Source: Pararhizobium antarcticum
Lineage (GTDB): Bacteria; Pseudomonadota; Alphaproteobacteria; Rhizobiales; Rhizobiaceae
Assembly (NCBI RefSeq): GCF_001885585.1
Contig: NZ_LSRP01000073.1
Coordinates: 1 to 64,000 of the forward strand
Direction of reading: 5' to 3'
DNA: 64,000 nt
The position numbers and the translations under genes were made by a program. The notes under the pieces are model-generated. The model was not told where the DNA came from. It saw only the letters and a program-made list of their open reading frames with translations, and made no database searches. Positions 23,358 to 34,109 of the stretch are shown here, one piece after another (the first letter of the stretch is position 1; each line of letters starts with the position of its first letter).

Positions 23358-25719
23358 GTCCCTCAGCGTCAAGACTGTCGGCCTGTCGCTTGCCGCCCTG
23401 ATGGCGCAGGCCCTGCCGCTTTCCGCCCAGAGCCTGCTCGAGGCGGCCCCTGTCGTCACAAGGGCGCAGCCCGGTGCCAGCGAAGCCATCCTGTCGACGC
23501 GCGCAGCACCGGCCGTGCCGGAGGAAAAGAAACCCGGCGGCCTCGTGCCCTTCGAGCAGTCAGCCCCGGACTATCGCCTCACCGGCGAGGATGATGTCGG
23601 CCGCTTCACCTTCAATCTCTCCGCCGAGCAGGTGGCGAAGGGCGGCAGCCTTTCGCTTCCTTACCGCAACGCAGTCTCCGTGCTGCCCGATACGTCGGTG
23701 ATGGACGTGGCCGTCAACGGCCGACCGGCCGGCACGTTCCGCATTGCCTCGCCGAACGACTTCAAGCCAGAGCAGATCAAGGTTGCCGGTGCGCTGCTGA
23801 AGGCCGGGCGCAACGAGGTCACGCTTCGGGCCCGCCAGTTTCACCGCGTCGATTGCTCGCTGGAGGCGACCTACGAACTCTGGAGCGAACTCGATCCGCA
23901 GACGAGCGGCTTCATCGCTGCCAAATCGGAAGGCTTCAACTTCTTCGATGACGTGCTCACGGTCGCCCGCAACGAGGCCGGCGTCACCGATATCCGGCTG
24001 ATCCTGCCGCAGACGGCAACCGCCGAAATGCTGAACGATGCGGCGCCTGTCTTGCAGACGCTGGCGCTGTTCATGAACCGCGACGATCTTTCCGTCAGTG
24101 TCGGCGACAGGCCGGGCACTGGTCCGGGCATCGATCTCTACGTTTCCACCGAAAAGACCCGCGCCCAGCTCGGCACCACCACGGTGATCGTGCCCTATGG
24201 TCTTTCGGTCGCCAACGCCGGCGAAGAGGGCAGGGCCATGGTCAGCCTGCGCGGCGCCACCCGTGCCGAGATCAGCAGCCAGTTGCTCGCCGCCATTCGC
24301 GGCCCGCTGAAGGAAAGCCTCGACAGCGGCATCTTTGCAACCGGCACCGGCACGATCCGCGCCGATGCGTCGAGCCGCTACCAGCTCAGTGATACCGGCT
24401 ACGAGACCCGCGTCTTTTCCGGTCGTCTTTCGCGCACCGACTTCAACATGGTCATGCCGGCGGATTTCTATCCGGCCGATTATGACACGATCGGCCTTCG
24501 CCTGTTTGCGGCGACGTCGCCGGGCCTGAAGCGCACCGCCCAGCTTCTCGTCCGCGTCAATGACAAGGTCGTCACCAGCTATCCTTTCCGCAACACCGAG
24601 GGCGAGCAGTTTGACGGCAAGCTGATCGAGCTGCCGCTGCGGGCCTTTCATCCCGGCGAAAACAAGGTCGAGCTTTTGGCCGAACTGCCGACCGCATCCG
24701 ACGATGCCTGTGCTCCGGAAGCCCGCAACGATGCCAAGCCGCGCTTCATTCTGTTGAAGAACACCGAGATCACCGTGCCGGCCCTGGCCCGCATTGGTCG
24801 CCTGCCGGATATTGCCGCATTGGCCGGCAATGCCTATCCCTATGCGGACGGCAAGCCCTTCGATATCTTCGTCGAGCGCCCGGACGGTCAATCCGTCGGC
24901 GCGGCGCTGACAATGCTGTCGCGGCTCGCCATTGCCGCCCGCAATCCGCTCAATGCCAGCATCCGCCTGAGTGCGGCCACGGCTGTCGAAGGCCGCAACG
25001 CCCTGGTGATCACCACCGACAAGGAATTTGCCGAGATCGGACGCGCCGGCAAGGGCGAGTTTCCGCTGGACGGCTTTGCTGAAGACGGCGACGCGACCGC
25101 CCTTGACACCGATCCGCTGAAGACGGCGGCGATTTCCAGTGCTGCACTGTTGCAGGAGGCGTCTGCCGGACCGGGCACGGACGATGCCGAGGCCCTGCTG
25201 GATGCGTTCAAGAAGTCGACCACGCAGCCGGATGGCCTTTCCTGGAACAGCCGCATCGGCAGCTGGTTCAGCATGGCTGGTGCGCGCTTCGCCCAATGGC
25301 TCAACTATGATGACGGTGCAAACCGGACGCTGGCCTTGAAACCCGACCAGTCGCTTCTGACCCTGTCGCAGATTCCGTCGCCGGAAGGCAGCGGCACCTG
25401 GACGGTGCTGCATGCCCGCTCGCCGCGCGATATTGCGCTTGGCGTCCGGCGTCTCGTCGAACCAGCGGTCTGGAGCAAGCTCGACGGTGGTTCGGCAGAA
25501 ATCCAGACGGCAAGTCTGGCGGTCAATATGCTGCCGGCCGGCACGCATTTTATCGCCGGCATGACCGATCAGAGCCCGGCCAATATCCGCCGTCTCGCGG
25601 CCGCCTGGTTCTCCGACAATTTTCAGTTCTACGTCCTGCTTATCGTCGCTTCGATGGGCATTTTCGGGGTCTGGCTCGGCCGGACCGTGCCGCGCAAGGG
25701 TGTGAGGTCCGATCAATGA
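23350..25719 (+). CDS. bcsB: Cellulose synthase regulatory subunit BcsB
   Basis: Periplasmic partner of BcsA that guides the glucan out, 789 residues. It has an N-terminal signal peptide (MVKSLSVKTVGLSLAALMAQALPLSAQ), two carbohydrate-binding/flavodoxin-like repeats in between, and a single C-terminal membrane anchor (FYVLLIVASMGIFGVWLG) that docks on BcsA. Start and stop overlap the neighbours (8 bases with bcsA, ATGA with the next gene), so translation is coupled. Confidence 0.93.
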   Translation: MVKSLSVKTVGLSLAALMAQALPLSAQSLLEAAPVVTRAQPGASEAILSTRAAPAVPEEKKPGGLVPFEQSAPDYRLTGEDDVGRFTFNLSAEQVAKGGSLSLPYRNAVSVLPDTSVMDVAVNGRPAGTFRIASPNDFKPEQIKVAGALLKAGRNEVTLRARQFHRVDCSLEATYELWSELDPQTSGFIAAKSEGFNFFDDVLTVARNEAGVTDIRLILPQTATAEMLNDAAPVLQTLALFMNRDDLSVSVGDRPGTGPGIDLYVSTEKTRAQLGTTTVIVPYGLSVANAGEEGRAMVSLRGATRAEISSQLLAAIRGPLKESLDSGIFATGTGTIRADASSRYQLSDTGYETRVFSGRLSRTDFNMVMPADFYPADYDTIGLRLFAATSPGLKRTAQLLVRVNDKVVTSYPFRNTEGEQFDGKLIELPLRAFHPGENKVELLAELPTASDDACAPEARNDAKPRFILLKNTEITVPALARIGRLPDIAALAGNAYPYADGKPFDIFVERPDGQSVGAALTMLSRLAIAARNPLNASIRLSAATAVEGRNALVITTDKEFAEIGRAGKGEFPLDGFAEDGDATALDTDPLKTAAISSAALLQEASAGPGTDDAEALLDAFKKSTTQPDGLSWNSRIGSWFSMAGARFAQWLNYDDGANRTLALKPDQSLLTLSQIPSPEGSGTWTVLHARSPRDIALGVRRLVEPAVWSKLDGGSAEIQTASLAVNMLPAGTHFIAGMTDQSPANIRRLAAAWFSDNFQFYVLLIVASMGIFGVWLGRTVPRKGVRSDQ

Positions 25720-27818
25720 TCAGCAAACGTTTTATTGCTCTGCTTGCCGCATCCTGCATGCTGCTGCCCGCGCTGGGCCGCACTCAGGATTCCGCCGCTT
25801 TGTTGACGCAGGCCGAAGGGTCATTCCGTATTGTTGATGACGCGATGGACGGTGCGGTTGCCAACGACGCCGGAACCGAGGAGCCGCAGGCGTCCGCGCC
25901 CGGCACGCAGCCAGCGGTGACACGCGCCCAGCCGGCACCGGACGCCGTCGAACTGGCGGCGCTCTATTATTATGCCGAGCAGAAACAGGAGGAGCGGGTT
26001 GCCGCCGAAGGCGCGCGGCTGCGGCTGAAATATCCGGCCTTCGAGCTACCGCAGGATCTGTATCAGCCCTTGACCAGCCGCAGCGCCGACGAGACGCTGC
26101 TCTGGAAGCTTTATCAGAAGAATGATTTCACCGGCATCGATGCCGAGATCATCCGGCTGAAAAGCGAAGCGCCGGAGTGGACGCCGAGCGCCGATTTCAG
26201 CGAGAAACTGGCGCGCAAAAAGCAGCGCGTGCTGATGACCGAGGCAGCCAGCGCCAAGAACTGGACCGGTGTCATTCAGGCAGGCAACGCCATCGATCCG
26301 GCGACGGAAACCGAGGTCGATCTGCTCTGGCAACTGATCGACGCCTATTCCCAGACCGGCATGCGCGACCCGCTTGCCAATGTCTATCGTGGCATCCTGC
26401 TGCGCGAAGGAGAAAAACGCCTGCCGGATGCTGCCCTCGTGACCACACTGCAAAAGGCCATCCGCGATTTCCCGGCCTCCGAGGTGCAGGCCGTCATCAG
26501 CAAGCTCTCGGTGACGCCGGCCATGCAGGCCGGACTGCAGCCGGTTGCCTCCGATCTGCTGCGCAAGACCGTTGCCGATTTCAATGCGGATGAAAAACGC
26601 ACCGAGCCCCTGGCAGATGCCGATCTGGAGCCGTTGAAACTGGCAACGCAGACAAAGCCGGTGGCCACCGACATGGGCCTGCTCGGCTGGTACTATCTGA
26701 AGATCAAGCAGCCGGCGCTCAGCGCCCAGTGGTTCAAGAAGGCCATGGACGTGAAACCTAACGCCAGCAGCGCAAAGGGTCTCTATCTCAGCCTCGCGGC
26801 GCAGAATCTCGAGGAAGAAGCCTATCAGGTCGCCGCAGCGCATCTGCAGGATCTCTCCGGCGATCCGGAATTCCTGATGAATGCCCTGTCATTGCGCTTT
26901 GCCAAACCCGACATGGCGACGATCGACGAACAGATCGTTGCCTCCTACTCGACGACGATCCTGCAGACGCTGAACGCCGATCACGCGGAAATTCTCGCCT
27001 GGTACGCCTATAATTCCAAGCAGTACGAGGCCGCCGCCGCCTGGTTCGGCAAGGCGATCGACTGGAAGACCGCACCGGCACGGGTCAAGGGGCTCGCTCT
27101 GTCGATGATGCGCCTGTCGCAGAAGCAGGAATTTGCCGAACTGCAAAGCAAATACAAGGACATCTATCCGGAGATCTGGGCCGAGATCAAAATCGCCCCG
27201 GCACCGAAGGGCAAGAAGGCCACGGCGGTGATCAAGCCGCGTGGCGCGATCCAGGCCAATTATTTCCGTAACTTCCAGGCCAAGCGCTACAGCGCCTGCA
27301 TCAGCGACCTCAACGACCTGCGTGGCCGTGGCCAGATGACGCCGAATGCGTCGCTGATCGGCGGGTGGTGCTATCTCGGTCTGAGCCGGCTTTCCGAAGC
27401 GCGCGCCGCGTTTGCCGAGGCCATGGCCGCCGGCGGGCAGATGCAGGCCGACGCCGCCTATGGCACGGCACTGACGCTTCTGCGCGGCAAGCTGACCGAC
27501 GATGCCGATGCGATCCTGCGGGCCTATCCGATGACGGCGGAACGCGACCGCGAGGTGCGGGCCGAAATCTACGTGCAGCGGGCCCGCTCGGCCTTCGACC
27601 AGAAGCAATACCAGGTGACACTCGATGCGCTGAACACGCGCGCCTCGCTGGTCGCAGAACCCGCAGATCTTAGCCAGTTGCGCGGCTGGTCCTATTATCA
27701 CCTTGGCAACAAGGGCATGGCCCGGCAGGTCTTCCAGCGGCTGAACGATCATCTGAACGACGCCGCCTCGCGCCGCGGCCTGCTCGAGGCCTCGCGCATC
27801 GAAGGAGCACGCCAATGA
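25716..27818 (+). CDS. TPR-repeat protein of the cellulose cluster (BcsK/CelG-like)
   Basis: A 700-residue exported protein: signal peptide (residues about 1-23), a short low-complexity stretch, then tetratricopeptide-like helical repeats to the end (for example LLGWYYLKIKQPALSAQWF, LAWYAYNSKQYEAAAAWF). It lacks a C-terminal beta-barrel, so it is not a classical BcsC porin. Rhizobial cellulose clusters often carry such a TPR protein. It overlaps bcsB and bcsN by four bases each. Confidence 0.8.
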   Translation: MISKRFIALLAASCMLLPALGRTQDSAALLTQAEGSFRIVDDAMDGAVANDAGTEEPQASAPGTQPAVTRAQPAPDAVELAALYYYAEQKQEERVAAEGARLRLKYPAFELPQDLYQPLTSRSADETLLWKLYQKNDFTGIDAEIIRLKSEAPEWTPSADFSEKLARKKQRVLMTEAASAKNWTGVIQAGNAIDPATETEVDLLWQLIDAYSQTGMRDPLANVYRGILLREGEKRLPDAALVTTLQKAIRDFPASEVQAVISKLSVTPAMQAGLQPVASDLLRKTVADFNADEKRTEPLADADLEPLKLATQTKPVATDMGLLGWYYLKIKQPALSAQWFKKAMDVKPNASSAKGLYLSLAAQNLEEEAYQVAAAHLQDLSGDPEFLMNALSLRFAKPDMATIDEQIVASYSTTILQTLNADHAEILAWYAYNSKQYEAAAAWFGKAIDWKTAPARVKGLALSMMRLSQKQEFAELQSKYKDIYPEIWAEIKIAPAPKGKKATAVIKPRGAIQANYFRNFQAKRYSACISDLNDLRGRGQMTPNASLIGGWCYLGLSRLSEARAAFAEAMAAGGQMQADAAYGTALTLLRGKLTDDADAILRAYPMTAERDREVRAEIYVQRARSAFDQKQYQVTLDALNTRASLVAEPADLSQLRGWSYYHLGNKGMARQVFQRLNDHLNDAASRRGLLEASRIEGARQ

Positions 27819-28828
27819 TCCGCAGGCTTTTCTGGCTGGTTCCGCTCGTGCTGTCCGGCTGCAATACGATCGATGATCCCTTTTTGCAGACCGCCTCCCT
27901 GACGCGGGACGGCGCTGGCGCGGGGCCGGCGCTGGCGCGGTCCGTCTCGCCAGACCTGGCGTTGGGCACGATCCCCGTGATCAGCGGTTCCGCCGCCTCG
28001 GTACGCCAGACCGTCCGGAAGAACTACGCGCTGCAGACGATCGTCTATGGCAACACCACCGACCTGCCCGGCGAAAATACCCTGGTCGTCACCGTTGGTG
28101 CGCCCGGCAGTGAAAAGGGCTTCACCCGCGCGCCGTCTGCGGGCGACCTGCGGGGCGAGATTGCCACGGCGCTTCCGGGCGTCGCCATGAAGATCAGCAC
28201 CATCATCGGTGACAATGCCTATGGCACATTCGGCTATGCATCCGGCGCGACCGGAAAGAATGGCAGCTGCATCTATGCCTGGCAGCTGGCGCGCAATGTC
28301 AGTGCCCGCGATGGCGCCGGCTTTTCTGCGCTTGGTCGATCGAAATATGCGGCTCAGGTCCGCCTGCGCTACTGTGCGACCGCAACGTCGGTCGAGCAAC
28401 TCGTCGGCCTGATGAACGCCCTGCGGCTGAAACCGGTGACCGATCAGACGCTGGAGACGCTTCGCTATTCTGCGGGGCAGGGCGTCGCCTCCGTTCCGGT
28501 GTTGCAACCGGTCGTCCAGCAGGCCGCCATCGAGACGCAGCCGGTGCCACAGCGCCAACGCATCCGCCGGATTGCAAGCCCTGAAGTGGTCGAGGATGAC
28601 AAGGAAACCGTAGCGCCCGACGACGGCAGCATCAAGAACCCGGTCAAGGTCCCGTTGCCGAGTGCTGCGGCGGTCTCGGCAGGCAGTGCAGGCAAGGAGC
28701 CGGCTGCCGAAGTTGCCGTCGCGCAACCTGCACCGGTTGCGGAGACGGTGGAAGCAGATCCCGTCGAGATGCCGATCGCCAAGCCGACGCTGATCCCCCT
28801 GCCGAGCGCGGTTGCGATCAAGAAATGA
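27815..28828 (+). CDS. bcsN: Cellulose biosynthesis lipoprotein BcsN
   Basis: A 337-residue outer-envelope protein. The first 20 residues form a lipoprotein signal (LFWLVPLVLSGC, lipid-linked Cys at residue 17 or so). The body fits the BcsN family confined mostly to Rhizobiales; the C-terminus is Pro/Ala/Val-rich. It is the last gene of the operon, starting on the ATGA overlap. A CCGGATC/GATCCGG hairpin (28839-28859) lies just after it. Confidence 0.8.
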   Translation: MIRRLFWLVPLVLSGCNTIDDPFLQTASLTRDGAGAGPALARSVSPDLALGTIPVISGSAASVRQTVRKNYALQTIVYGNTTDLPGENTLVVTVGAPGSEKGFTRAPSAGDLRGEIATALPGVAMKISTIIGDNAYGTFGYASGATGKNGSCIYAWQLARNVSARDGAGFSALGRSKYAAQVRLRYCATATSVEQLVGLMNALRLKPVTDQTLETLRYSAGQGVASVPVLQPVVQQAAIETQPVPQRQRIRRIASPEVVEDDKETVAPDDGSIKNPVKVPLPSAAAVSAGSAGKEPAAEVAVAQPAPVAETVEADPVEMPIAKPTLIPLPSAVAIKK

Positions 28829-28843
28829 TCGTATTCCGCCGGA

Positions 28844-29725
28844 TCAGAGAAAGATCCGGTGTTCGGCAGTGACCAGTTCCTGAAGGAAATCGACGACGGT
28901 CCGGACTCGCACCAGATCGCGGGCGCTTTCGTGATAGGTCGTCCAGTAGGCGCGCCGGATCATGGTGTCGGGCAGGATGCGGACAAGCTCCGGATATTGC
29001 CGGGCGATATAATTGTGCAGGATGCCGATCCCGGCACCGGACCGCACGGCCTCCGTCTGGCCGGTGGCGCTGGAAATCTCGAAGGCGGCATCCCAGCTGC
29101 GCATCACTTCCGCCGTGAAGTTCAAGGAGGCCGTGAAGATCAGGTCTTCGACATAGCCGATCCTGCGGTGGGTTTTCAGCGCCTCGACTGTCGCGGGCGT
29201 GCCGTGTTCGGCGAGGTAGGCCTGCGCGGCGTAGAGGCCGAGCGTATAATCCGTTAGTTTTGACGAGATCAGCCGTCCCTGCTCGGGGCGCTCAAGCGTA
29301 ATCGCGATGTCGGCCTCGCGCTGCGACAGCGAAAACGAGCGCGGAACCGGGACGAGCTGGATGCGCAGTTCCGGATAGCGCGCCGTGAGCCGACCCAGCC
29401 GTGAACTGAGGAAAGACACGCCAAACCCATCCGGTGCGCCGATCCGCACGGTGCCGGCGATCGCCGTGTCGATGCGGCCGATCTGCGATTGTGCCGCCAG
29501 CATCTCGGTTTCCATGCGCTCCGCCGCATTCAGGAAAATCTCGCCCTCCGCCGTCAGGTCGCAGCCATTGGTCCGCCGGATCAGGAGCCGCGTTTTGAGC
29601 GACTCCTCCAGTGCTGTCACGCGCCGGCTGAGCGTTGCATGGTTCAACCCGAGGCGCTTGGACGCAGCAAGGATCTGGCCGCTTCGGGCAACCGCGAGAA
29701 ACATGCGGACGTCGTCCCAGTTCAT
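28844..29725 (-). CDS. LysR-family transcriptional regulator
   Basis: A 293-residue regulator with the N-terminal winged HTH (MNWDDVRMFLAVARSGQILAAS...LNHATLSRRVTALEE) and a C-terminal periplasmic-binding-like effector domain. ATG 29725 follows GAGGAAA; the upstream frame lacks family homology by eye. It is downstream of a small monooxygenase-like gene on the same strand, and this pair diverges from mmsA, which it probably regulates. Confidence 0.92.
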   Translation of the reverse strand: MNWDDVRMFLAVARSGQILAASKRLGLNHATLSRRVTALEESLKTRLLIRRTNGCDLTAEGEIFLNAAERMETEMLAAQSQIGRIDTAIAGTVRIGAPDGFGVSFLSSRLGRLTARYPELRIQLVPVPRSFSLSQREADIAITLERPEQGRLISSKLTDYTLGLYAAQAYLAEHGTPATVEALKTHRRIGYVEDLIFTASLNFTAEVMRSWDAAFEISSATGQTEAVRSGAGIGILHNYIARQYPELVRILPDTMIRRAYWTTYHESARDLVRVRTVVDFLQELVTAEHRIFL

Positions 29726-29735
29726 GCGGCTTTCC

Positions 29736-30053
29736 TCATTTCGAGCACATGGCGATGGGGTCAAGCGCGACAAGATCAAGAGACTTCACCATGTTGGCCG
29801 TCGCCAATTTGTATTTCAGAAAATGCGGTGTCTTGAGATGCGCCTCATAGGCCGCCCGGCCGGCATAGACTTCGAGGATTCGAATTTTTGCAGGACTGCC
29901 TTTGACCGAAACGGCATGCAGCATCAGAACGCCCGGCTCCTTGTCGACCGAGGCTTCGATTTCCTCTGCCAGCAGGGCGATATAGGCCGCAATCTGAGCC
30001 GGATCGATTTCCAGATCGGCCATCTGGACGATCTTTTCTTCAGCGTCAATCAT
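29736..30053 (-). CDS. Antibiotic biosynthesis monooxygenase (ABM/YgiN-like) domain protein
   Basis: A 105-residue ferredoxin-like fold protein of the ABM family: EKIVQMADLEIDPAQIAAYIALLAEEIEAS, EPGVLMLHAVSVK, ILEVYAGRAAYEAHLKTPHFLKYK. Relatives act as quinol monooxygenases or unknown small enzymes. It lies 10 bases upstream of the LysR gene, so the two are likely co-transcribed, divergent from mmsA. Confidence 0.82.
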   Translation of the reverse strand: MIDAEEKIVQMADLEIDPAQIAAYIALLAEEIEASVDKEPGVLMLHAVSVKGSPAKIRILEVYAGRAAYEAHLKTPHFLKYKLATANMVKSLDLVALDPIAMCSK

Positions 30054-30078
30054 CGTATATCTCTACTATCGTCGATGG

Positions 30079-30098
30079 TGTGCATTAATCCACGCACA
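30079..30098. promoter_or_regulatory. Putative LysR operator between the regulator operon and mmsA
   Basis: TGTGC-N10-GCACA is an inverted repeat fitting the T-N11-A LysR box rule, in the 125-base divergent promoter region. A further TGTGC half-site is at 30126-30130. Confidence 0.4.
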
Positions 30099-30178
30099 AC
30101 GGTTGCTGATTATCGCGCGTTGATTTGTGCATATTGTAGTGCGACACTCCCGCCATAATCAAGATCAGGAGGATCACC

Positions 30179-31675
<1,497 letters not shown>

Positions 31676-31705
31676 GGCCGGACCTTATCTTCGGTGCTGC
31701 AATCT

Positions 31706-31730
31706 GGGTCTCCTGCGGGAGGCCCTTTTT
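31706..31730 (+). terminator. mmsA terminator
   Basis: GGGTCTCC (31706-31713), loop TGCG, GGAGGCCC (31718-31725) then TTTTTG: an 8-base-pair stem with one G-T pair, 31 bases after the stop. Confidence 0.85.
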
Positions 31731-31869
31731 GTTTTGCGCGACGGGGGAAAACCGTCATCCCGCTTGACCTTGCCCGCAGCGGGACTAAAACTTTTTCAAC
31801 GAACGGCAGAATATCGGGGGATATTCGGCCGTTTCCTGTTTGCCTATCGTCAGCATCATGGGGGACATC

Positions 31870-32961
31870 ATGGCCTTAACGGACACCGCAACGCTGCCTG
31901 CAGCATCCGAAGACTGGCATCGCCTGTCGTTCACCGGCAGCGGCCGGGAATATTTCGGCATCTGGATCGTCAATATCCTTTTGACCATCGTGACCGTTGG
32001 CATCTATTCCGCCTGGGCCAAGGTGCGGCGCAACCGCTATTTCTATGGCAATTCGGTGCTGCTCGGGCGCGGCTTCGAATACCACGCCAAGGGCAAGCAG
32101 ATCTTCATCGGCCGCCTCATCGTGTTTGCCTATCTGGTCATCTACAACGTGCTTCTGACCGTCGTACCGCTTGTCGGCATCGCGCTTGCGGTGCTGATCC
32201 TGTTCTTCATACCCTGGCTGGTCATGCGCGGTCTGCGGTTCAATGCCCGCGTCACGAGCTACCGCAATGTCCGTTTCAATTTTGTCGGCGGTGTCGGCGG
32301 TGCGTTCCTGGCCTTTCTTGTCGGCCCGGTTCTGGCCGCGCTGACGCTCGGCATTCTGGCGCCGCTCGCCAGCCGCTGGATGTATCGCTATATCGGCAAC
32401 AACATGCGCTATGGCACCAAGGCGTTCACCACCGATCCGGGGCTTGGCGCAATCTACAAGAACTGGCTGCTGTCGGCGCTGATCATCCTGCTGGGCCTGC
32501 TGATCATCGGTTTCCTTGTGTTCCTCAATATGTCGCTGATTTTCTCGCTCATCGACAAACCGCAATCCCTGCCGCCGGAACTGCAGGCAGCCATGGTCAC
32601 CATGGGCGTGATCGGTTATCTCGTCATCCTGGTTTCCTTCGGCATTGCGGCGCTTGTCTATCGTGCCGGCGTGCGCAACGTTGCCTGGTCATCCACGCTG
32701 TTCGATGGTCGCCATCCGTTGAAAAGCGACCTGCCGCGCTTCGGTTATGCCTGGGTGGCGGTCAGCAACCTGATCGTCACGCTGCTGACCCTGGGTCTGA
32801 TGCGGCCCTGGGCTGCGGTCCGCTTGGCGCGGTATGTCAACACGCATACGGCGGTGCGCTTCTCCGGCAATGTCGGTGAGGTTTTCGCGGTTTCCGAACA
32901 GGACGGGTCGGCCGTCGGCGCCGAATTCATGGCCTATGAAGGCTTCGATTTTGGCTTCTGA
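31870..32961 (+). CDS. DUF898 (YjgN-like) membrane protein
   Basis: A 363-residue inner-membrane protein with repeated YjgN/DUF898 blocks: FTGSGREYFGIWIVNILLTIVTVGIYSAWAKVR is the region at residues about 21-55, and a degenerate second copy follows. About eight hydrophobic helices. ATG 31870 follows GGGGG and is preferred to ATG 31858. The 3' end overlaps the M48 protease gene, suggesting joint function. Confidence 0.82.
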   Translation: MALTDTATLPAASEDWHRLSFTGSGREYFGIWIVNILLTIVTVGIYSAWAKVRRNRYFYGNSVLLGRGFEYHAKGKQIFIGRLIVFAYLVIYNVLLTVVPLVGIALAVLILFFIPWLVMRGLRFNARVTSYRNVRFNFVGGVGGAFLAFLVGPVLAALTLGILAPLASRWMYRYIGNNMRYGTKAFTTDPGLGAIYKNWLLSALIILLGLLIIGFLVFLNMSLIFSLIDKPQSLPPELQAAMVTMGVIGYLVILVSFGIAALVYRAGVRNVAWSSTLFDGRHPLKSDLPRFGYAWVAVSNLIVTLLTLGLMRPWAAVRLARYVNTHTAVRFSGNVGEVFAVSEQDGSAVGAEFMAYEGFDFGF

Positions 32962-34021
32962 CAACAGGACGATCGCCGAGGGCGAGTGGCATCCGGCCCA
33001 TTCCAGCCTGTCGGTGGTTGCGCGTCTCGTCGAAGACGCCGGCGCTCTTGTTGTCGAGCGGGTGCCGGGTGGGGACCGGCTCGCCACGGGCGAACTGGCT
33101 TCGGTCGAGGTTTCGCCGCGGGTCGGCTCGATCCCGCGGCGGGTGAATTTCGCCGATGGCTCGCTGTTCGAAACGACCGACAATGATGCGATCGATCGAT
33201 GGCTGCTGCGGAGCGGTCGCCGCAGCACAAGCCTGGTTCACAGGCTGGAACGCTTTCATCCGCGGCTGGTCGTCCTCGTCGTCGCGACGTTCCTGCTCGG
33301 CAGCCTCGTCTACCGTTACGCGCTACCGGTGCTGGTCGAGGTGGCCGTCGCAGTCACGCCACCGGTGGTGCCCAAGATCATGTCCGTCAGCACGATGGAG
33401 ACCATGGACCGGACCATGCTCAGCCCGTCGCAGCTTAATGCGGGCAAACAGCGCGAGATTTCGGAGGATTTTGCAAGGATTGCCGCGTTGTCGCCGCGCG
33501 GCACGGCTGGCTACAGCCTGAATTTTCGGGCAGGGGGCGCGGTTGGGCCGAATGCTTTTGCATTGCCGGACGGAACTCTGGTTCTGACCGACGAACTGGT
33601 TGAACTGGCCGCTGGCGACGATGAAATGATCATTGGCGTGCTGGCCCATGAGATCGGCCATGTCGAACTGGAGCACAGCCTGCGCCAGGTCTATCGCGCT
33701 GCCGGCATGGCGGGGTTGATCATGATGCTCGCCGGCGATGTCGGATCGGGCATCGAGGATCTTCTGGTTCAGGGCGGGGGCCTTCTGGCGCTGTCTCATT
33801 CGCGCACGGCGGAAGCCGCCGCCGATCGCCATTCGGTGGAACTGATGTCGAAAGCCGGCTTCGACGCGACGGCCATTGCCCGCTTCTTCGAACTGCTGGA
33901 ACAGAAACTCGGGGACCGTTCGGACACCAGCATGCTGTCGACCCACCCGGGGACGCCCGAGCGCAAGAAGGCCATTCTGGACTATGCCGCTGAAGTGCAG
34001 GCAAAGCAGCAAGCCGACTGA
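32936..34021 (+). CDS. M48-family metalloprotease
   Basis: A 361-residue zinc protease anchored by one membrane segment (VLVVATFLLGSLVYRYALPVLV). The zinc site LAHEIGHVELEH has its first His at residue 238, and the third ligand lies in RTAEAAADRHSVELM. ATG 32936 overlaps the DUF898 gene by 26 bases; a TTG at 32951 is possible. The C-terminal STHPGTPERKKAI motif is usual for the family. The pair with DUF898 looks like a membrane quality-control unit, which is inference. Confidence 0.88.
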   Translation: MKASILASDNRTIAEGEWHPAHSSLSVVARLVEDAGALVVERVPGGDRLATGELASVEVSPRVGSIPRRVNFADGSLFETTDNDAIDRWLLRSGRRSTSLVHRLERFHPRLVVLVVATFLLGSLVYRYALPVLVEVAVAVTPPVVPKIMSVSTMETMDRTMLSPSQLNAGKQREISEDFARIAALSPRGTAGYSLNFRAGGAVGPNAFALPDGTLVLTDELVELAAGDDEMIIGVLAHEIGHVELEHSLRQVYRAAGMAGLIMMLAGDVGSGIEDLLVQGGGLLALSHSRTAEAAADRHSVELMSKAGFDATAIARFFELLEQKLGDRSDTSMLSTHPGTPERKKAILDYAAEVQAKQQAD

Positions 34022-34050
34022 TCCTTCGGATAGCCTTCCCGCAAACACGA

Positions 34051-34083
34051 AAAAGGCAGCCGCTCGGAAGAGGGCTGCCTTTT
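34051..34083. terminator. Bidirectional terminator between the M48 gene and fbpA
   Basis: AAAAGGCAGCC (34051-34061) and GGCTGCCTTTT (34073-34083) form an 11-base-pair stem flanked by A and T runs, so it works for both converging genes. Confidence 0.88.
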
Positions 34084-34109
34084 CGAGAAACGGTCATGAC
34101 CGCCGGTGG

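Noticed and set aside
20931-23489. 852-codon minus-strand frame opposite bcsA
   Set aside because: Antisense shadow of a GC-rich gene; no domain, and bcsA has full family motifs. The same holds for long frames opposite bcsB, mmsA, dppA and the large kinase.
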